Made by a program: the position numbers and the translations under genes | Part shown: positions 8,168 to 17,236 of the stretch, piece by piece | How positions within the stretch are numbered: position 1 is the stretch's first letter | How the letters are laid out: each line of letters begins with the position of its first letter | Notes under the pieces: model-generated | The model's database searches: none | What the model saw: only the letters and a program-made list of their open reading frames with translations | What the model was told of the DNA's origin: nothing | Source: an uncultured Campylobacter sp. | GTDB lineage: Bacteria > Campylobacterota > Campylobacteria > Campylobacterales > Campylobacteraceae | NCBI RefSeq assembly: GCF_905372745.1 | Contig: NZ_CAJPQR010000009.1 | Coordinates: 1 to 64,000 of the forward strand | Reading direction: 5' to 3' | Length of the DNA: 64,000 bases

Positions 8168-9222
8168 ATTTTAACCCCGTAAAACTCGCAGTACCACTCG
8201 ATAAACCTCGCTACGCCGTCATTTACGCTAGTGTTTGGCTTGTAGTCAAAGTCCGCTACCAGATCGCCCACGTCCGCATAGGTCGCAGGCACGTCGCCGG
8301 CTTGCAGCGGGAGGAAGTTTTTCTCTATCTCGCGGCCGATTTTTAGCTCGACAGCCTTGATGTAGTCCATGAGCTCGACGGGGTTATTGTTGCCGATATT
8401 ATAGACCTTAAACGGCGCGCTTGAGGTGGCGGGATCGGGATGCTTCGCGTCCCACGCGGGATTTGGTTTTGCGGGGTTGTCGATGCATTTTATGATGCCC
8501 TTTACGATGTCGTCCACATAGGTAAAGTCGCGCTTCATCTTGCCGTAGTTAAAGACGTCGATTTTCTTGCCTTTTAGCGCGGCATCTACGAACAAAAACA
8601 GCGCCATATCAGGGCGTCCCCACGGACCGTAAACGGTGAAAAATCGCAGTCCCGTAGTCGGCACGCCAAATAGATGCGAATACGTATGCGCCATCATTTC
8701 GTTGCTTTTTTTGGTCGCGGCGTATAGGCTGATCGGGTGATTTACGCCCTCGTGCGTGCTAAAGGGCATATTTTCGTTTAGGCCGTAAACCGAGCTCGAG
8801 CTTGCGTAGACTAAATTTTTAGTTTGGTTGTGGCGGCAGCATTCAAGGATGTTCATAAAGCCCGTAATGTTGCTGTCGATATAGGCTTGCGGGTTTATTA
8901 GCGAGTAGCGAACGCCCGCCTGCGCGGCTAAATTTACGACGCAGTCAAATTTCTCGCTCTCAAATAGCCTCTTCATCGTCTCGGCATCGACCAGGTCAGC
9001 TTTTATAAATTTTAAATTAGGCTGCGTTTTTGAGCTTATCAGCTTGCCCTGCTCAACCTCACTCACGTCAAAATCGGCCGTTTTTAGACGTGCAAGCTTT
9101 AAATTTACGTCGTAGTAGTCGTTTATCACGTCGTATCCGACGACCTCGTCACCTCTTTTTACGAGGGCGTTTGCCAAGTGAAACCCGATAAATCCCGCCG
9201 TTCCGGTTACTAAAATTTTCAT
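8164..9222 (-). CDS. UDP-glucuronate 4-epimerase (LspL/Cap1J type)
   Basis: NAD-dependent epimerase of 352 residues, converting UDP-GlcA to UDP-GalA. GTAGFIGFHLA (7-17) is the dinucleotide site, SSSSVYGLN the serine motif, and SLYAATKKSNE gives the YxxxK catalytic pair. The GPWGRPDMA stretch is typical of uronate epimerases. Functionally it complements ugd in the next operon. It has its own upstream region at 9223-9297 and is followed with a 4 bp overlap by the exported ligase. Confidence 0.88.
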   Translation of the reverse strand: MKILVTGTAGFIGFHLANALVKRGDEVVGYDVINDYYDVNLKLARLKTADFDVSEVEQGKLISSKTQPNLKFIKADLVDAETMKRLFESEKFDCVVNLAAQAGVRYSLINPQAYIDSNITGFMNILECCRHNQTKNLVYASSSSVYGLNENMPFSTHEGVNHPISLYAATKKSNEMMAHTYSHLFGVPTTGLRFFTVYGPWGRPDMALFLFVDAALKGKKIDVFNYGKMKRDFTYVDDIVKGIIKCIDNPAKPNPAWDAKHPDPATSSAPFKVYNIGNNNPVELMDYIKAVELKIGREIEKNFLPLQAGDVPATYADVGDLVADFDYKPNTSVNDGVARFIEWYCEFYGVKI

Positions 9223-9297
9223 GTTTTTCCTTTGTGATTTGACGCTATTTTAGCGTATTTTAAAAATCAAAGCTCGTAAATAAAATTAGCGTCAACT

Positions 9298-10026
9298 CTA
9301 CGAACAACGCGCTAAGCCGAGCAAACATCCAAGCCCCCAACCTACGAAAAAAGTACCGTAAAAAGCCGCCCCGACTACAAATACGGCGGGAAAAGCCACT
9401 ATCATCCCCGCGCTAGCGACGGGCAAACCAACGATCATCGCGGCACCGCCGAGATCTATCCCCGCACCGCCGCTGCTTGCGCCTATTTTTTCGCAATCTA
9501 CATTCGTATATACTTTGATTGGATTTTGAAATTTACCCGAGGTTAAAATTTCTTTTCTTTTAGCGTCGCTTATGTTTGCCGTACTTCCGCTCAGATAGTA
9601 ATAACCGGTTATATATCCGGACTCCAAAAAGCTTTTTATAGTCTGAGACCCTTGCATATTTTTGCTTGGATCAAACATCTCAAAAGACGCTTTTAGCGCA
9701 GCATATCTCTCATCCGAAAATAGCTTTTTATCAAGAAAAATGACGTATGTTCCGACCATCTTTTCATCGTTGCCGTATATGCAAATAGACGCAAAATCGT
9801 CTTTTATGTCATTTGCAAACTCGCTAGCGTAAAAGTGTTTGGCTTCGTTTATTTTTGCCGTTTCGTTTAGCCTAAAGCTATATTTGTCGCCGACGACGTA
9901 GTATCCGTCGTTATACGCATAAAGTCCTTGTATCTCGTCTATTTTTTTGACGCCGGCGCTTTTATCTGCGCAACCTGAAAATAGCAATGCAAATATCGCC
10001 GAAAAAGCTACGATCTTTTTATACAT
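9298..10026 (-). CDS. Putative lipoprotein, unknown function
   Basis: 242 residues; the N terminus has a lipobox (ALLFSGC, modified cysteine at about residue 19). The middle is a soluble domain; the last 60 residues are very glycine- and alanine-rich and hydrophobic (GGAAMIVGLPVASAGMIVAFP...), which could insert in a membrane. Monocistronic by spacing. No family recognised. Confidence 0.7.
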   Translation of the reverse strand: MYKKIVAFSAIFALLFSGCADKSAGVKKIDEIQGLYAYNDGYYVVGDKYSFRLNETAKINEAKHFYASEFANDIKDDFASICIYGNDEKMVGTYVIFLDKKLFSDERYAALKASFEMFDPSKNMQGSQTIKSFLESGYITGYYYLSGSTANISDAKRKEILTSGKFQNPIKVYTNVDCEKIGASSGGAGIDLGGAAMIVGLPVASAGMIVAFPAVFVVGAAFYGTFFVGWGLGCLLGLARCS

Positions 10027-10151
10027 CGATTATCCTTTTATTTTATAAATATTAAACTATCTATACTTGCTGAAATTAAATTACGCTTTAACAAAAGCAA
10101 GCCGTTTAAATTTAGCCAAACCGGTAAAATACGCTAAATTTGCGCCCGTTC

Positions 10152-11069
10152 TTACTGCTCGTCTAAATTTATCTCGGGCATATTTTCTTCGGTGTAGTAC
10201 TCCTCTGTCCCGGCTTGCTCGTCGTCATCATTAAGCTCCGGCTCGTCCTCGTAGTTTTGCGTTTCAAGGCGCACCAGCTCGCGCTCCACAGCCTTGCAAA
10301 ACACCGGCGTATAGCCCATCTGAGCGCAGTTTGCCCCGAGCCACTCGCTCATCACCGAGATGTCGTCCGCGTAATCATCAAGCGTCAAATTTCCGCGCAA
10401 AAGCTCGTATTTTAGGAAAAGCCAGTAGGTGTTTAGCACGTCGCTTTCGCAGTATTCGTTGATCTTATCTATCTTGCCGTCAAAAAACAGCTCCATCACC
10501 TGATCGCCGTGCACGTCGTATTTGCCTGGTAAATTTAAGCTAGCGCAGAGCGTATCGAGCTTTAGCCCGCGCACGGAGCCAAACTCGCTCACGTGGTCAA
10601 GCAGATCAAAGTGAAATTTGCCGCTGTACCTGTCGCGGTAGTTGCCGTCCCATTTGCCTTTACCGAGCTCCTTGTTTTCGACCTCGTAAAAGCTCGGAAA
10701 CGAGACGTTGTACCTCATCGCGCGAGTTAAAATCATCGGCAGGTCAAAGCCCCGCCCGTTAAAGCTCACGAGGCGCGGATTGTACGAGTTTACGAAACCG
10801 ATAAATTTATTTAGGATTTCGCGCTCGTTTGCGCCTTTCATAGTGCTTACGCGCAAAAATTTACCGTACTCGTCCGCCATCACCGCAGAGATCGCCACGA
10901 CGCGGTGAAACATCACGGGCAAAAACTCGCTTCCGCTTGCTGCCTTTTGCGCGGCAAACGCCTGCCTCGCCACCTCCGCGTCGCTTCCCTCATACCCGTA
11001 AATTTTACGCAAAAGTGCGGTATCGGGCACCGTCTCGCAGTCAAAAACGCAGATATAATTTTTAGCCAT
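10152..11069 (-). CDS. 3'-5' exonuclease, PolB-like DEDD superfamily
   Basis: 305 residues. FDCETVP (9-15) supplies the first acidic pair, VSFNGRGFDLPMI the second motif, and YCESDVLNTYWLFL the last. This is the predicted PolB-like 3'-5' exonuclease family, which lacks a polymerase domain. The last 40 residues are strongly acidic and glutamate-rich (NDDDEQAGTEEYYTEENMPE), probably disordered. Divergent from waaC with a 63 bp spacer. Role in DNA repair is inferred from the family. Confidence 0.85.
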   Translation of the reverse strand: MAKNYICVFDCETVPDTALLRKIYGYEGSDAEVARQAFAAQKAASGSEFLPVMFHRVVAISAVMADEYGKFLRVSTMKGANEREILNKFIGFVNSYNPRLVSFNGRGFDLPMILTRAMRYNVSFPSFYEVENKELGKGKWDGNYRDRYSGKFHFDLLDHVSEFGSVRGLKLDTLCASLNLPGKYDVHGDQVMELFFDGKIDKINEYCESDVLNTYWLFLKYELLRGNLTLDDYADDISVMSEWLGANCAQMGYTPVFCKAVERELVRLETQNYEDEPELNDDDEQAGTEEYYTEENMPEINLDEQ

Positions 11070-11132
11070 TTCAAACCTTTTTTAGCTATTTTTGCCTAAA
11101 ATGATAGCTAAAAATCTTTATAAAAGCGGTAA

Positions 11133-12119
11133 ATGAGTAAAAATTTAAGCCCAAACATCGCCGTTATCAAGCTCTCCGCTCTGGGCGACATCGTCCATGC
11201 GGCGACCGTGTTGCAGTTTATCAAAAAGCACTTGCCGCAAGCCAAAATTACGTGGTTTGCCGACGCTAAATTTAGCGAAATTTTATTTCTTTGCCCGCAA
11301 ATTTCGCGCGTCGTATCGCTACCGCTAAAAAACGGCGAATACAAAAAAAGCTTGGAGCTGATCGCCTCTGCTAAGAAAGAGGGCAAATTTGACTACGTTA
11401 TCGACTTGCAAGGGCTTATCAAATCCGCCGCGGTTGCGAAACTTCTTGGCAAAAACGGTTACGGATTTGATAAATTTAGCGTCAAGGAACCGCTTGCGGC
11501 GCTGTTTTACAAGCATAAATTTAGCTGCGACTACGGAGAAAATATTATCTTGCGAAATTTGGGCCTTACGGCTTTTGCTTTAGGCTTTAGTTTTAGCGAG
11601 GATGAAATTTTAGCCAAACAGCCTTGTTTTAGCGTTTCTCAAAGTAAATCACAAAGCTTAAAAAAGAAAATTTTGATAGCGCCCTTTGCTAGCGAGCCGA
11701 GTAAAATTTACGATAAATTTGGAGACGTTATCGCTCTGCTAGACGAGCCGCAAAATGAAATTTTCGTCTGCTTTAACGGCGAAAAAGAGGAGAAAAAAGC
11801 CATAAATTTGATCAAAAACTCAAACGCGAAAATGCTAAATTTGAGCCTAAAAGAGCTCGTGAGTTTTATCACAAGCTGCGATCTAGTTATCGGCAACGAT
11901 AGCGGCGTGACGCATATCGCCTGGGCGCAAAATCGCCCCTCTATCGCGCTTTTTGGCAACCGCCCCGCAGAGCGAAACGCCTTTGCTAGCCCCGTAAATT
12001 TAACACTAGACGCAGGCAAGAAAATAGACGCGAAAAAGATAGATAAAAGCGACTTTTGCGTGCGAGATATCGCGCCGCAGACTATCGCAAACGCGGCAAA
12101 AAGGCTACTTGATGCGTGA
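11133..12119 (+). CDS. waaC: Lipopolysaccharide heptosyltransferase I
   Basis: GT9 enzyme of 328 residues that adds the first heptose to Kdo in the LOS inner core on the cytoplasmic face. N-terminal VIKLSALGDIVHAATVLQFIKKHLP is a strong WaaC signature; the nucleotide-sugar domain has the GNDSGVTHIAWA motif near 255-266. First gene of a plus-strand cluster in which waaC, the lipid A acyltransferase, a GT2 and another GT9 gene all overlap by a few bases. Confidence 0.92.
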   Translation: MSKNLSPNIAVIKLSALGDIVHAATVLQFIKKHLPQAKITWFADAKFSEILFLCPQISRVVSLPLKNGEYKKSLELIASAKKEGKFDYVIDLQGLIKSAAVAKLLGKNGYGFDKFSVKEPLAALFYKHKFSCDYGENIILRNLGLTAFALGFSFSEDEILAKQPCFSVSQSKSQSLKKKILIAPFASEPSKIYDKFGDVIALLDEPQNEIFVCFNGEKEEKKAINLIKNSNAKMLNLSLKELVSFITSCDLVIGNDSGVTHIAWAQNRPSIALFGNRPAERNAFASPVNLTLDAGKKIDAKKIDKSDFCVRDIAPQTIANAAKRLLDA

Positions 12120-13005
12120 TTTGTTCTACCTTTGGCTTTATAGATTTTTTAAATTTATTTTTACCGCTACGCCCGCGTTTTTGCTGGATCCTTTTTTAAA
12201 TTTCATCGCGTTTTTGTTTTATAAATTTGACGCCAAGCACACCAAAATCATCAGAGCAAATCTAAATTTCGCCTACGCGGGCGAGCTTACGGCCACGCAA
12301 AAAGAGCAGATCATAAAAGACACGTACCGCAACTACGCCAAATTTGCGGTAAATTTTATAAAAAACCAAAACGCGAGCAAGGAAAAAATCCTAGAAAAAG
12401 TCGAATTTAAAAACGAGCAAATCTTTCAAAACGCGCTTGCCTCTGGCCGCCCGATCATCGTGCAAACGGCGCACTACGGGCAGTGGGAGCTCTTTTCGCT
12501 GGCGATGGCGGCAAAATTCGGCGGCGTTAGCATCGTCGGACGCGCTCTTGATAGCGCGGTCATGCAGCGCATTTTGGCGGCAAACCGCACCCGCTTTGAT
12601 ATCGAGCTCATCGATAAAATGGGCGGCGCCAAGCAAATCCTAAAAGCGGTCAAGGCGCGCCGATTAGTCGGTATCCTAGTCGATCAAAACACCGCCAAAG
12701 ACGAGGGCGTAGAGGTCAAGTTTTTCGGACGAAAAGTCCTGCATACGCCTGCGGTTAGCATATTCGCGCAAAAAACGGACGCACTCATCGTGCCAGCCTT
12801 TATCCGCGAAAAAGGGCGCAACCTTAGCGAAATTTGCTTTTTCCCGCCGATTGACGTTAAGGATTTTGATAAAGACGAAGCCGTGCTAAAGGCCACGCAA
12901 GCTCAATCAGACGCCACCGAGGCCGCCGTACGCGAGAAGCCGGACGAGTACTTTTGGTTTCATAAACGCTTTAAGCATTTTAACGAGGAAATTTATAAAT
13001 GCTAA
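12112..13005 (+). CDS. Lipid A late acyltransferase (HtrB/LpxL family)
   Basis: 297 residues from the ATG at 12112, which overlaps the waaC stop by 8 bp. It transfers a secondary acyl chain to lipid A at the inner membrane. An N-terminal hydrophobic segment is followed by the acyltransferase motif HYGQWELF (catalytic histidine and glutamate, about 118-125) and VGILVDQN with downstream FFGR. Campylobacter annotations often call this gene waaM or htrB. Confidence 0.9.
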   Translation: MRDLFYLWLYRFFKFIFTATPAFLLDPFLNFIAFLFYKFDAKHTKIIRANLNFAYAGELTATQKEQIIKDTYRNYAKFAVNFIKNQNASKEKILEKVEFKNEQIFQNALASGRPIIVQTAHYGQWELFSLAMAAKFGGVSIVGRALDSAVMQRILAANRTRFDIELIDKMGGAKQILKAVKARRLVGILVDQNTAKDEGVEVKFFGRKVLHTPAVSIFAQKTDALIVPAFIREKGRNLSEICFFPPIDVKDFDKDEAVLKATQAQSDATEAAVREKPDEYFWFHKRFKHFNEEIYKC

Positions 13006-13772
13006 GCGTCGTAATCCTCACGCTTAACAGCGAAAAATACCTCGCCGAGGTGCTAAAAAGCTGCGAATTCGCAGACGAAGTCGTCGTGGTTGACAGCGGC
13101 TCGCAGGATGCTACGGAGCAAATTTGCTCTGGGTTTAAAAACGTCAAATTTCACAAGCAAAGATGGCTGGGATTTAGCGCGCAAAAGCAGCTGGGAGTGG
13201 ATCTAGCTCGCAATCGCTGGGTTTTCGTGCTGGATAGCGACGAGGTGATTTTAGAGCCTTTGCGGGAGGAAATTTTGCAGGTTTTGCAGCGCCCCGAGTT
13301 TTGCGCATACGAGGTGGCGCGCGCAAATATATTTTTCGGCAAAGAAGTGCGCACGATGGGGCTTTACCCGGACTACACGGTTAGGCTTTTTGACAAGACG
13401 CGGGCGGAGTTTGACGGGCGAGAGATACACGAAAAGGTCGTTTTAAAAAGCGCGGCAAAAACGGGCGATCAAATCCCGGCCGACGCTGCAAACGGCGCAA
13501 ATTTAACCGCCGCTAAAAATCAAATCGGCAGGCTAAAAAACCACTTCAAGCACTATGCCTACGACAGCATCGAGCAGTTTATCGCTAAGCAAAATCGCTA
13601 CTCGAGCCTTGGCGCAAAGGGCGCAAAATCAAGCAAATTTAAGGCCGTTTTAAATCCCGCGTGGACGTTTTTTAAGCTATTTTTCCTAAAAGGCGGCTGG
13701 CGCGAGGGCTGGCGCGGCTACGTGATAGCAAGGCTTTATGCGCAATACACATTTTGGAAGTACGTAAAATGA
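12999..13772 (+). CDS. Family 2 glycosyltransferase (LOS core, WaaE/KdtX-like)
   Basis: 257 residues. SVVILTLNSEKYLAEVLKSC at the N terminus and the DSDE metal motif (about 79-82, in VFVLDSDEVI) identify a GT-A fold GT2 enzyme of the type that glucosylates the inner-core heptose. A ribosome site GAGGA lies at 12985-12989, and the start overlaps the acyltransferase stop by 7 bp. A stretch around residues 150-175 (KTGDQIPADAANGANLTAAKNQ) looks like a low-complexity insertion relative to family norm. Confidence 0.85.
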   Translation: MLSVVILTLNSEKYLAEVLKSCEFADEVVVVDSGSQDATEQICSGFKNVKFHKQRWLGFSAQKQLGVDLARNRWVFVLDSDEVILEPLREEILQVLQRPEFCAYEVARANIFFGKEVRTMGLYPDYTVRLFDKTRAEFDGREIHEKVVLKSAAKTGDQIPADAANGANLTAAKNQIGRLKNHFKHYAYDSIEQFIAKQNRYSSLGAKGAKSSKFKAVLNPAWTFFKLFFLKGGWREGWRGYVIARLYAQYTFWKYVK

Positions 13773-14857
13773 AAGATAAAAAAATCAAAATCCTAGTTAT
13801 GAAATTTAGAAACATCGGCGACGTGCTGCTCACGACTCCGCTCATCGAAAACTTGCGCCGCATCTACCCTGACGCGCAGATAGATTTCGCGCTAAACAAG
13901 GGCACCGAAGCGATGATCGAGGGTAACCCCAACATCCAAAACATCCATATCTACGACCGCGCAAATATAAAAGAGGTCGGCTTTTTCAAGCGACTTTGGC
14001 GCGAGCTAAAGTTTATCCGTGCTATCAAAAAGCAAAAATACGACATCGCCGTGCAGACCACGACGGGCGACCGCGGCATCATCGTCGCAAAATACGCCAA
14101 GATAAAAACCATCGTGGGCTTTGAGGGCAAAAATAAAACCGTAAACAAAATAATCACGCACAAAGCCCCTAAAATAGGCGGCCTGCGCCACACCGTGGAT
14201 AGAAATCTAGACGCCTTAGCCGCGCTCGGGCTTGAGCCTAGCGGCAAAAGAGTCAGCGTGTATTTTGATCCAGAGTGCATCAGTCATCTAAATTTACCGC
14301 CTAAATTTATCCACGTGCATCTAACTAGCCGCTGGATGTTTAAGTGCGCGGACGACGAAACTATGGCTGCGATAATCGACTTTTGCGAAGGGCTTGGCGT
14401 GCGCGTAGTGCTGACGGCCGATAACAACGACGCCGAGCTAAAAAAGCTGGACGACGTCCTGGCGCTATGCTCCTCTAGCCCCGTAAATCTGGGCGGCAAA
14501 CTCACCCTAAAGCAGACCGCAGCGCTATCAAAGCGCTCTGCGATGTTTATCGGCGTGGATACGGCGATCATGCACCTAGCCGCAGCCAACGACGTGCCCG
14601 TGATCGCGCTGTTTGGGCCTAGCGGGGCGTTTGAGTGGGGGCCGTGGGATAACGATCTAAACGAAAACGGCTACACGCAGCGCAACGGCAACCAAACTAT
14701 GGGTAAGCACGCGGTATTTCAAAAAGACTGGGACTTCGTGCCGTGCGACAAAGAGGGGATGATAAAGCACGGCGTGGAGCGAACACTGATGAGATTTGAG
14801 GGCGAGGAGCTAGAAGCGATAAAGAGCAAAATCAGGGAAAATTTAAGCCAAAGCTAA
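13769..14857 (+). CDS. GT9 heptosyltransferase (WaaQ/RfaQ-like)
   Basis: 362 residues from the ATG at 13769, overlapping the GT2 stop as ATGA (an upstream TTG adds 5 residues). KILVMKFRNIGDVLLTTPLIENLRRIYP is the GT9 N-terminal signature of WaaQ-like heptosyltransferases, and the C-terminal domain has FIGVDTAIMHLAAANDVPVIALFGPS. It probably extends the LOS core by a heptose. Last gene of the waaC cluster; a GCCAAAGC/GCTTTGGC inverted repeat (14847-14854 with 14880-14887) follows and may terminate transcription. Confidence 0.87.
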   Translation: MKDKKIKILVMKFRNIGDVLLTTPLIENLRRIYPDAQIDFALNKGTEAMIEGNPNIQNIHIYDRANIKEVGFFKRLWRELKFIRAIKKQKYDIAVQTTTGDRGIIVAKYAKIKTIVGFEGKNKTVNKIITHKAPKIGGLRHTVDRNLDALAALGLEPSGKRVSVYFDPECISHLNLPPKFIHVHLTSRWMFKCADDETMAAIIDFCEGLGVRVVLTADNNDAELKKLDDVLALCSSSPVNLGGKLTLKQTAALSKRSAMFIGVDTAIMHLAAANDVPVIALFGPSGAFEWGPWDNDLNENGYTQRNGNQTMGKHAVFQKDWDFVPCDKEGMIKHGVERTLMRFEGEELEAIKSKIRENLSQS

Positions 14858-15043
14858 GTAGGCTTTGTAAAATTCGGCCGCTTTGGCTAAATTTTACGAG
14901 CGAATTTGAGCCGCAAGCGGTAAATTTGGCTGTTTTGGTCAAATTTGGTGATTAAATTTATCGGCCGGGCTTGTCATAAAGTCAAATTTGATTTGAACGC
15001 CGGCCGTCAAATTTGAACTTCTTGATTTTATAAATTTGGGTGC

Positions 15044-15457
15044 TTAAATTTGACGCCTAAGCCTTCTTTTCATAAACATATACGAGATTACGAAAACGAG
15101 CAAACAAACGGGCGCAACGATAATAAACGCTATACTCCAGACTGCCGCACGCTCACTCCAAAAATACCCTGCTGCGAGGCACGCCAAAAAGCCGCCGTAA
15201 AAAGCGCCGAGCGATAAATTTTCTACCGAAAAAAGTAGTAAACTAAGATTTGGATTTTTTACAAACAGCTTGCTTGGCTTGAAATCTTTATACCTTTTGA
15301 GCAGATACCAAAGCAGCGCGCAAGCTAAAATCGCAAATGTTGCCGCAAAAACGGCAATCCTTAGCGTGCCATCGAAAGGCAAAACCGCCAAAATCAAAGA
15401 CGTCACCCACCAAGCGAGCAAGAAAACCATCGGCACCGCCAGCAAATATCTCGCCAT
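15044..15457 (-). CDS. Small integral membrane protein, unknown
   Basis: 137 residues with four predicted membrane segments (LLAVPMVFLLAWWVTSLI, IAVFAATFAILACALLWYL, YGGFLACLAAGYF, IAFIIVAPVCLLVFVI) and a basic C terminus (KRRLRRQI). No enzymatic motif. Located between the LOS core clusters but not clearly part of either. Confidence 0.6.
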   Translation of the reverse strand: MARYLLAVPMVFLLAWWVTSLILAVLPFDGTLRIAVFAATFAILACALLWYLLKRYKDFKPSKLFVKNPNLSLLLFSVENLSLGAFYGGFLACLAAGYFWSERAAVWSIAFIIVAPVCLLVFVISYMFMKRRLRRQI

Positions 15458-15532
15458 CCTGCGAAATTTATACCTTTGTTCTGGTTTTATCCTTTTTCGG
15501 CTAATTTCGTTAAGATAAAATTTCGACTAACT

Positions 15533-16363
15533 TTATCCGCCGTGAATCCACATATCCAGCTCCTGTTCCGCCGGGGCTTTGATATCAAAATCTATATTTC
15601 CGCAATTATCGTATGAGAATTTACGTCGCAGATTTTTCATATGGGTATAAGCCAAGACTTCGTTAAGGCTTTCTAAGTTCTCATATCCGTTTTTTATTCG
15701 TATTAAATTTTCTTTGCTTTTGATTTTTGTTAAATCTTCTTTATTGTTAAGCTCGATATACCAACTTATATAACCAGGTCTGGCATAATTAACAAAAAAT
15801 TTATTCTCTTTTATTAAAAATGATTTTTCTAAAAACATTTTTCCGTTATGAAATGGATTTTTCTCTTCCGATAAGATAATAGGCTGTCTAAAGCCCAAAA
15901 TTTCATCCTTATATACAAAATATTTTGATAGATCGGAGATATCTATTTGCGTCTTGTCTTTTATCTCATAATCAAAACTCTTTCTGTCGGTATTTTCAAC
16001 TAAAAAATCAAACCAGTTTTCTTCATTGAAATCGCCGATTAGATAGAGCTTGGAGATGTGCGCCGTATAAAAACTATGGCCGAAATTTTTTATATCGTGC
16101 TCATCGATAATGGTATTTCGCAGAACCTCATAGTCGTGATATCTTTTAAAATAATTTGTAGCGGCATTTTGAAGCAGCTCTTCGTTGCTTAAAATTCTAT
16201 TCTCTTTTAGACAATATCCCTTTTGATATTTGTAATAGCTAAAAATAGTAACTACGCAGGAGCCTTGCGAAGTGGAGTAATCCGGCACGATGCGGATAAA
16301 CAGGGTGCAGAAAAGTAGCGCCGTGGCTATGATTTTAAATTTATATTTGCGAAATTTCATCAC
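15533..16363 (-). CDS. Hypothetical membrane-anchored protein
   Basis: 276 residues. A basic N terminus followed by one hydrophobic stretch (IIATALLFCTLFIRIV) suggests a signal anchor or uncleaved signal, with the rest in the periplasm. The rest is polar, Lys/Asn/Asp-rich and has few AAATTT words, unlike its neighbours, hinting at a different origin. No family recognised. Confidence 0.6.
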   Translation of the reverse strand: MMKFRKYKFKIIATALLFCTLFIRIVPDYSTSQGSCVVTIFSYYKYQKGYCLKENRILSNEELLQNAATNYFKRYHDYEVLRNTIIDEHDIKNFGHSFYTAHISKLYLIGDFNEENWFDFLVENTDRKSFDYEIKDKTQIDISDLSKYFVYKDEILGFRQPIILSEEKNPFHNGKMFLEKSFLIKENKFFVNYARPGYISWYIELNNKEDLTKIKSKENLIRIKNGYENLESLNEVLAYTHMKNLRRKFSYDNCGNIDFDIKAPAEQELDMWIHGG

Positions 16364-16477
16364 GATCCTTTAGACGCCAAAGCGAGCAAAAACCTCGCCG
16401 CGCGAAATTACGTCCATTATTTCGCGCCTCTCAAATTTGGGCCAAATTTTAGCTAGACTAGTCAAAATACCCAAATT

Positions 16478-17236
16478 TTACTTCTTTATCTTCGAGTATA
16501 TCCCGCCCAAAATGTCGTTTTGATAGATAAAAAGCGTGCGTTTTAGCCATGCGGCGTCCTTTTTGGCGGCGATGCGCTTGATAGCCGATAGGTCGCCGTC
16601 TGGCCTATTTATACCTCGCTGCGTCGTAAAAAACGCCTCGTAACCGGCCTGCCTAGCTAGACGGATCAAATTTTCGTCGTATTTGCCGCGAGGCCAGCAC
16701 AAAATTTTATCCTCGATGCCCAAATTTGCGAGCATAAACTCGCGGCACCGAGCGAAATTTTCCTCAGGCGGGAGCGCGCCAAAATACTCGTCAAAATGCG
16801 TATGCGTATGCGAGTGAAAGTCAAAAATGTCCCGCATCGCAGCTATCTCGTCAAGACTCAAAAATACGTCCTGCGGACGCTGGGGCGCTGCTTTTTTGTA
16901 TTCGGAGTGAGTTAGCTCGATAAACTCGCCCCGCCGCATGCTCGCGCGCTCTATCCACTGCGTCACTAAAAAAACGCTCGCCCGCAGCCCAAACTCGCGC
17001 AAGATAGGGTAGGCGTAAACGTAATTATCCTTCCAACCGTCGTCAAAGGTTATGAGGACGCTTTTTTTAGGCACGGCTAGCTCGCCCTTTTTATAGGCGA
17101 TAAATTCGCTCATCGTAAGCGTTTTATAGCCCGCCTCTGCCAAAAACCGCATCTGCGAGGCAAAGTCCTCTGCGCTAGAAGCGATAAATCCGCCCTTTTT
17201 TAAAACGTGATGATACATCAAAACGCTAACGCTCAA
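16478..17236 (-). CDS. Polysaccharide deacetylase (NodB domain, CE4)
   Basis: 252 residues. SVLMYHHVL at the start and VLITFDDGWKDNYVYAYPILREFG (about 60-83) are the first NodB motif, with the catalytic aspartate in TFDDG; FDFHSHTHTHFDEYF gives the metal-binding HxxxH region and CWPRGKYDENL a later motif. Such enzymes remove N-acetyl groups from cell-surface glycans. It overlaps the O-antigen ligase gene by 11 bp, so it likely modifies LOS or O-chain sugars. Confidence 0.87.
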   Translation of the reverse strand: MSVSVLMYHHVLKKGGFIASSAEDFASQMRFLAEAGYKTLTMSEFIAYKKGELAVPKKSVLITFDDGWKDNYVYAYPILREFGLRASVFLVTQWIERASMRRGEFIELTHSEYKKAAPQRPQDVFLSLDEIAAMRDIFDFHSHTHTHFDEYFGALPPEENFARCREFMLANLGIEDKILCWPRGKYDENLIRLARQAGYEAFFTTQRGINRPDGDLSAIKRIAAKKDAAWLKRTLFIYQNDILGGIYSKIKK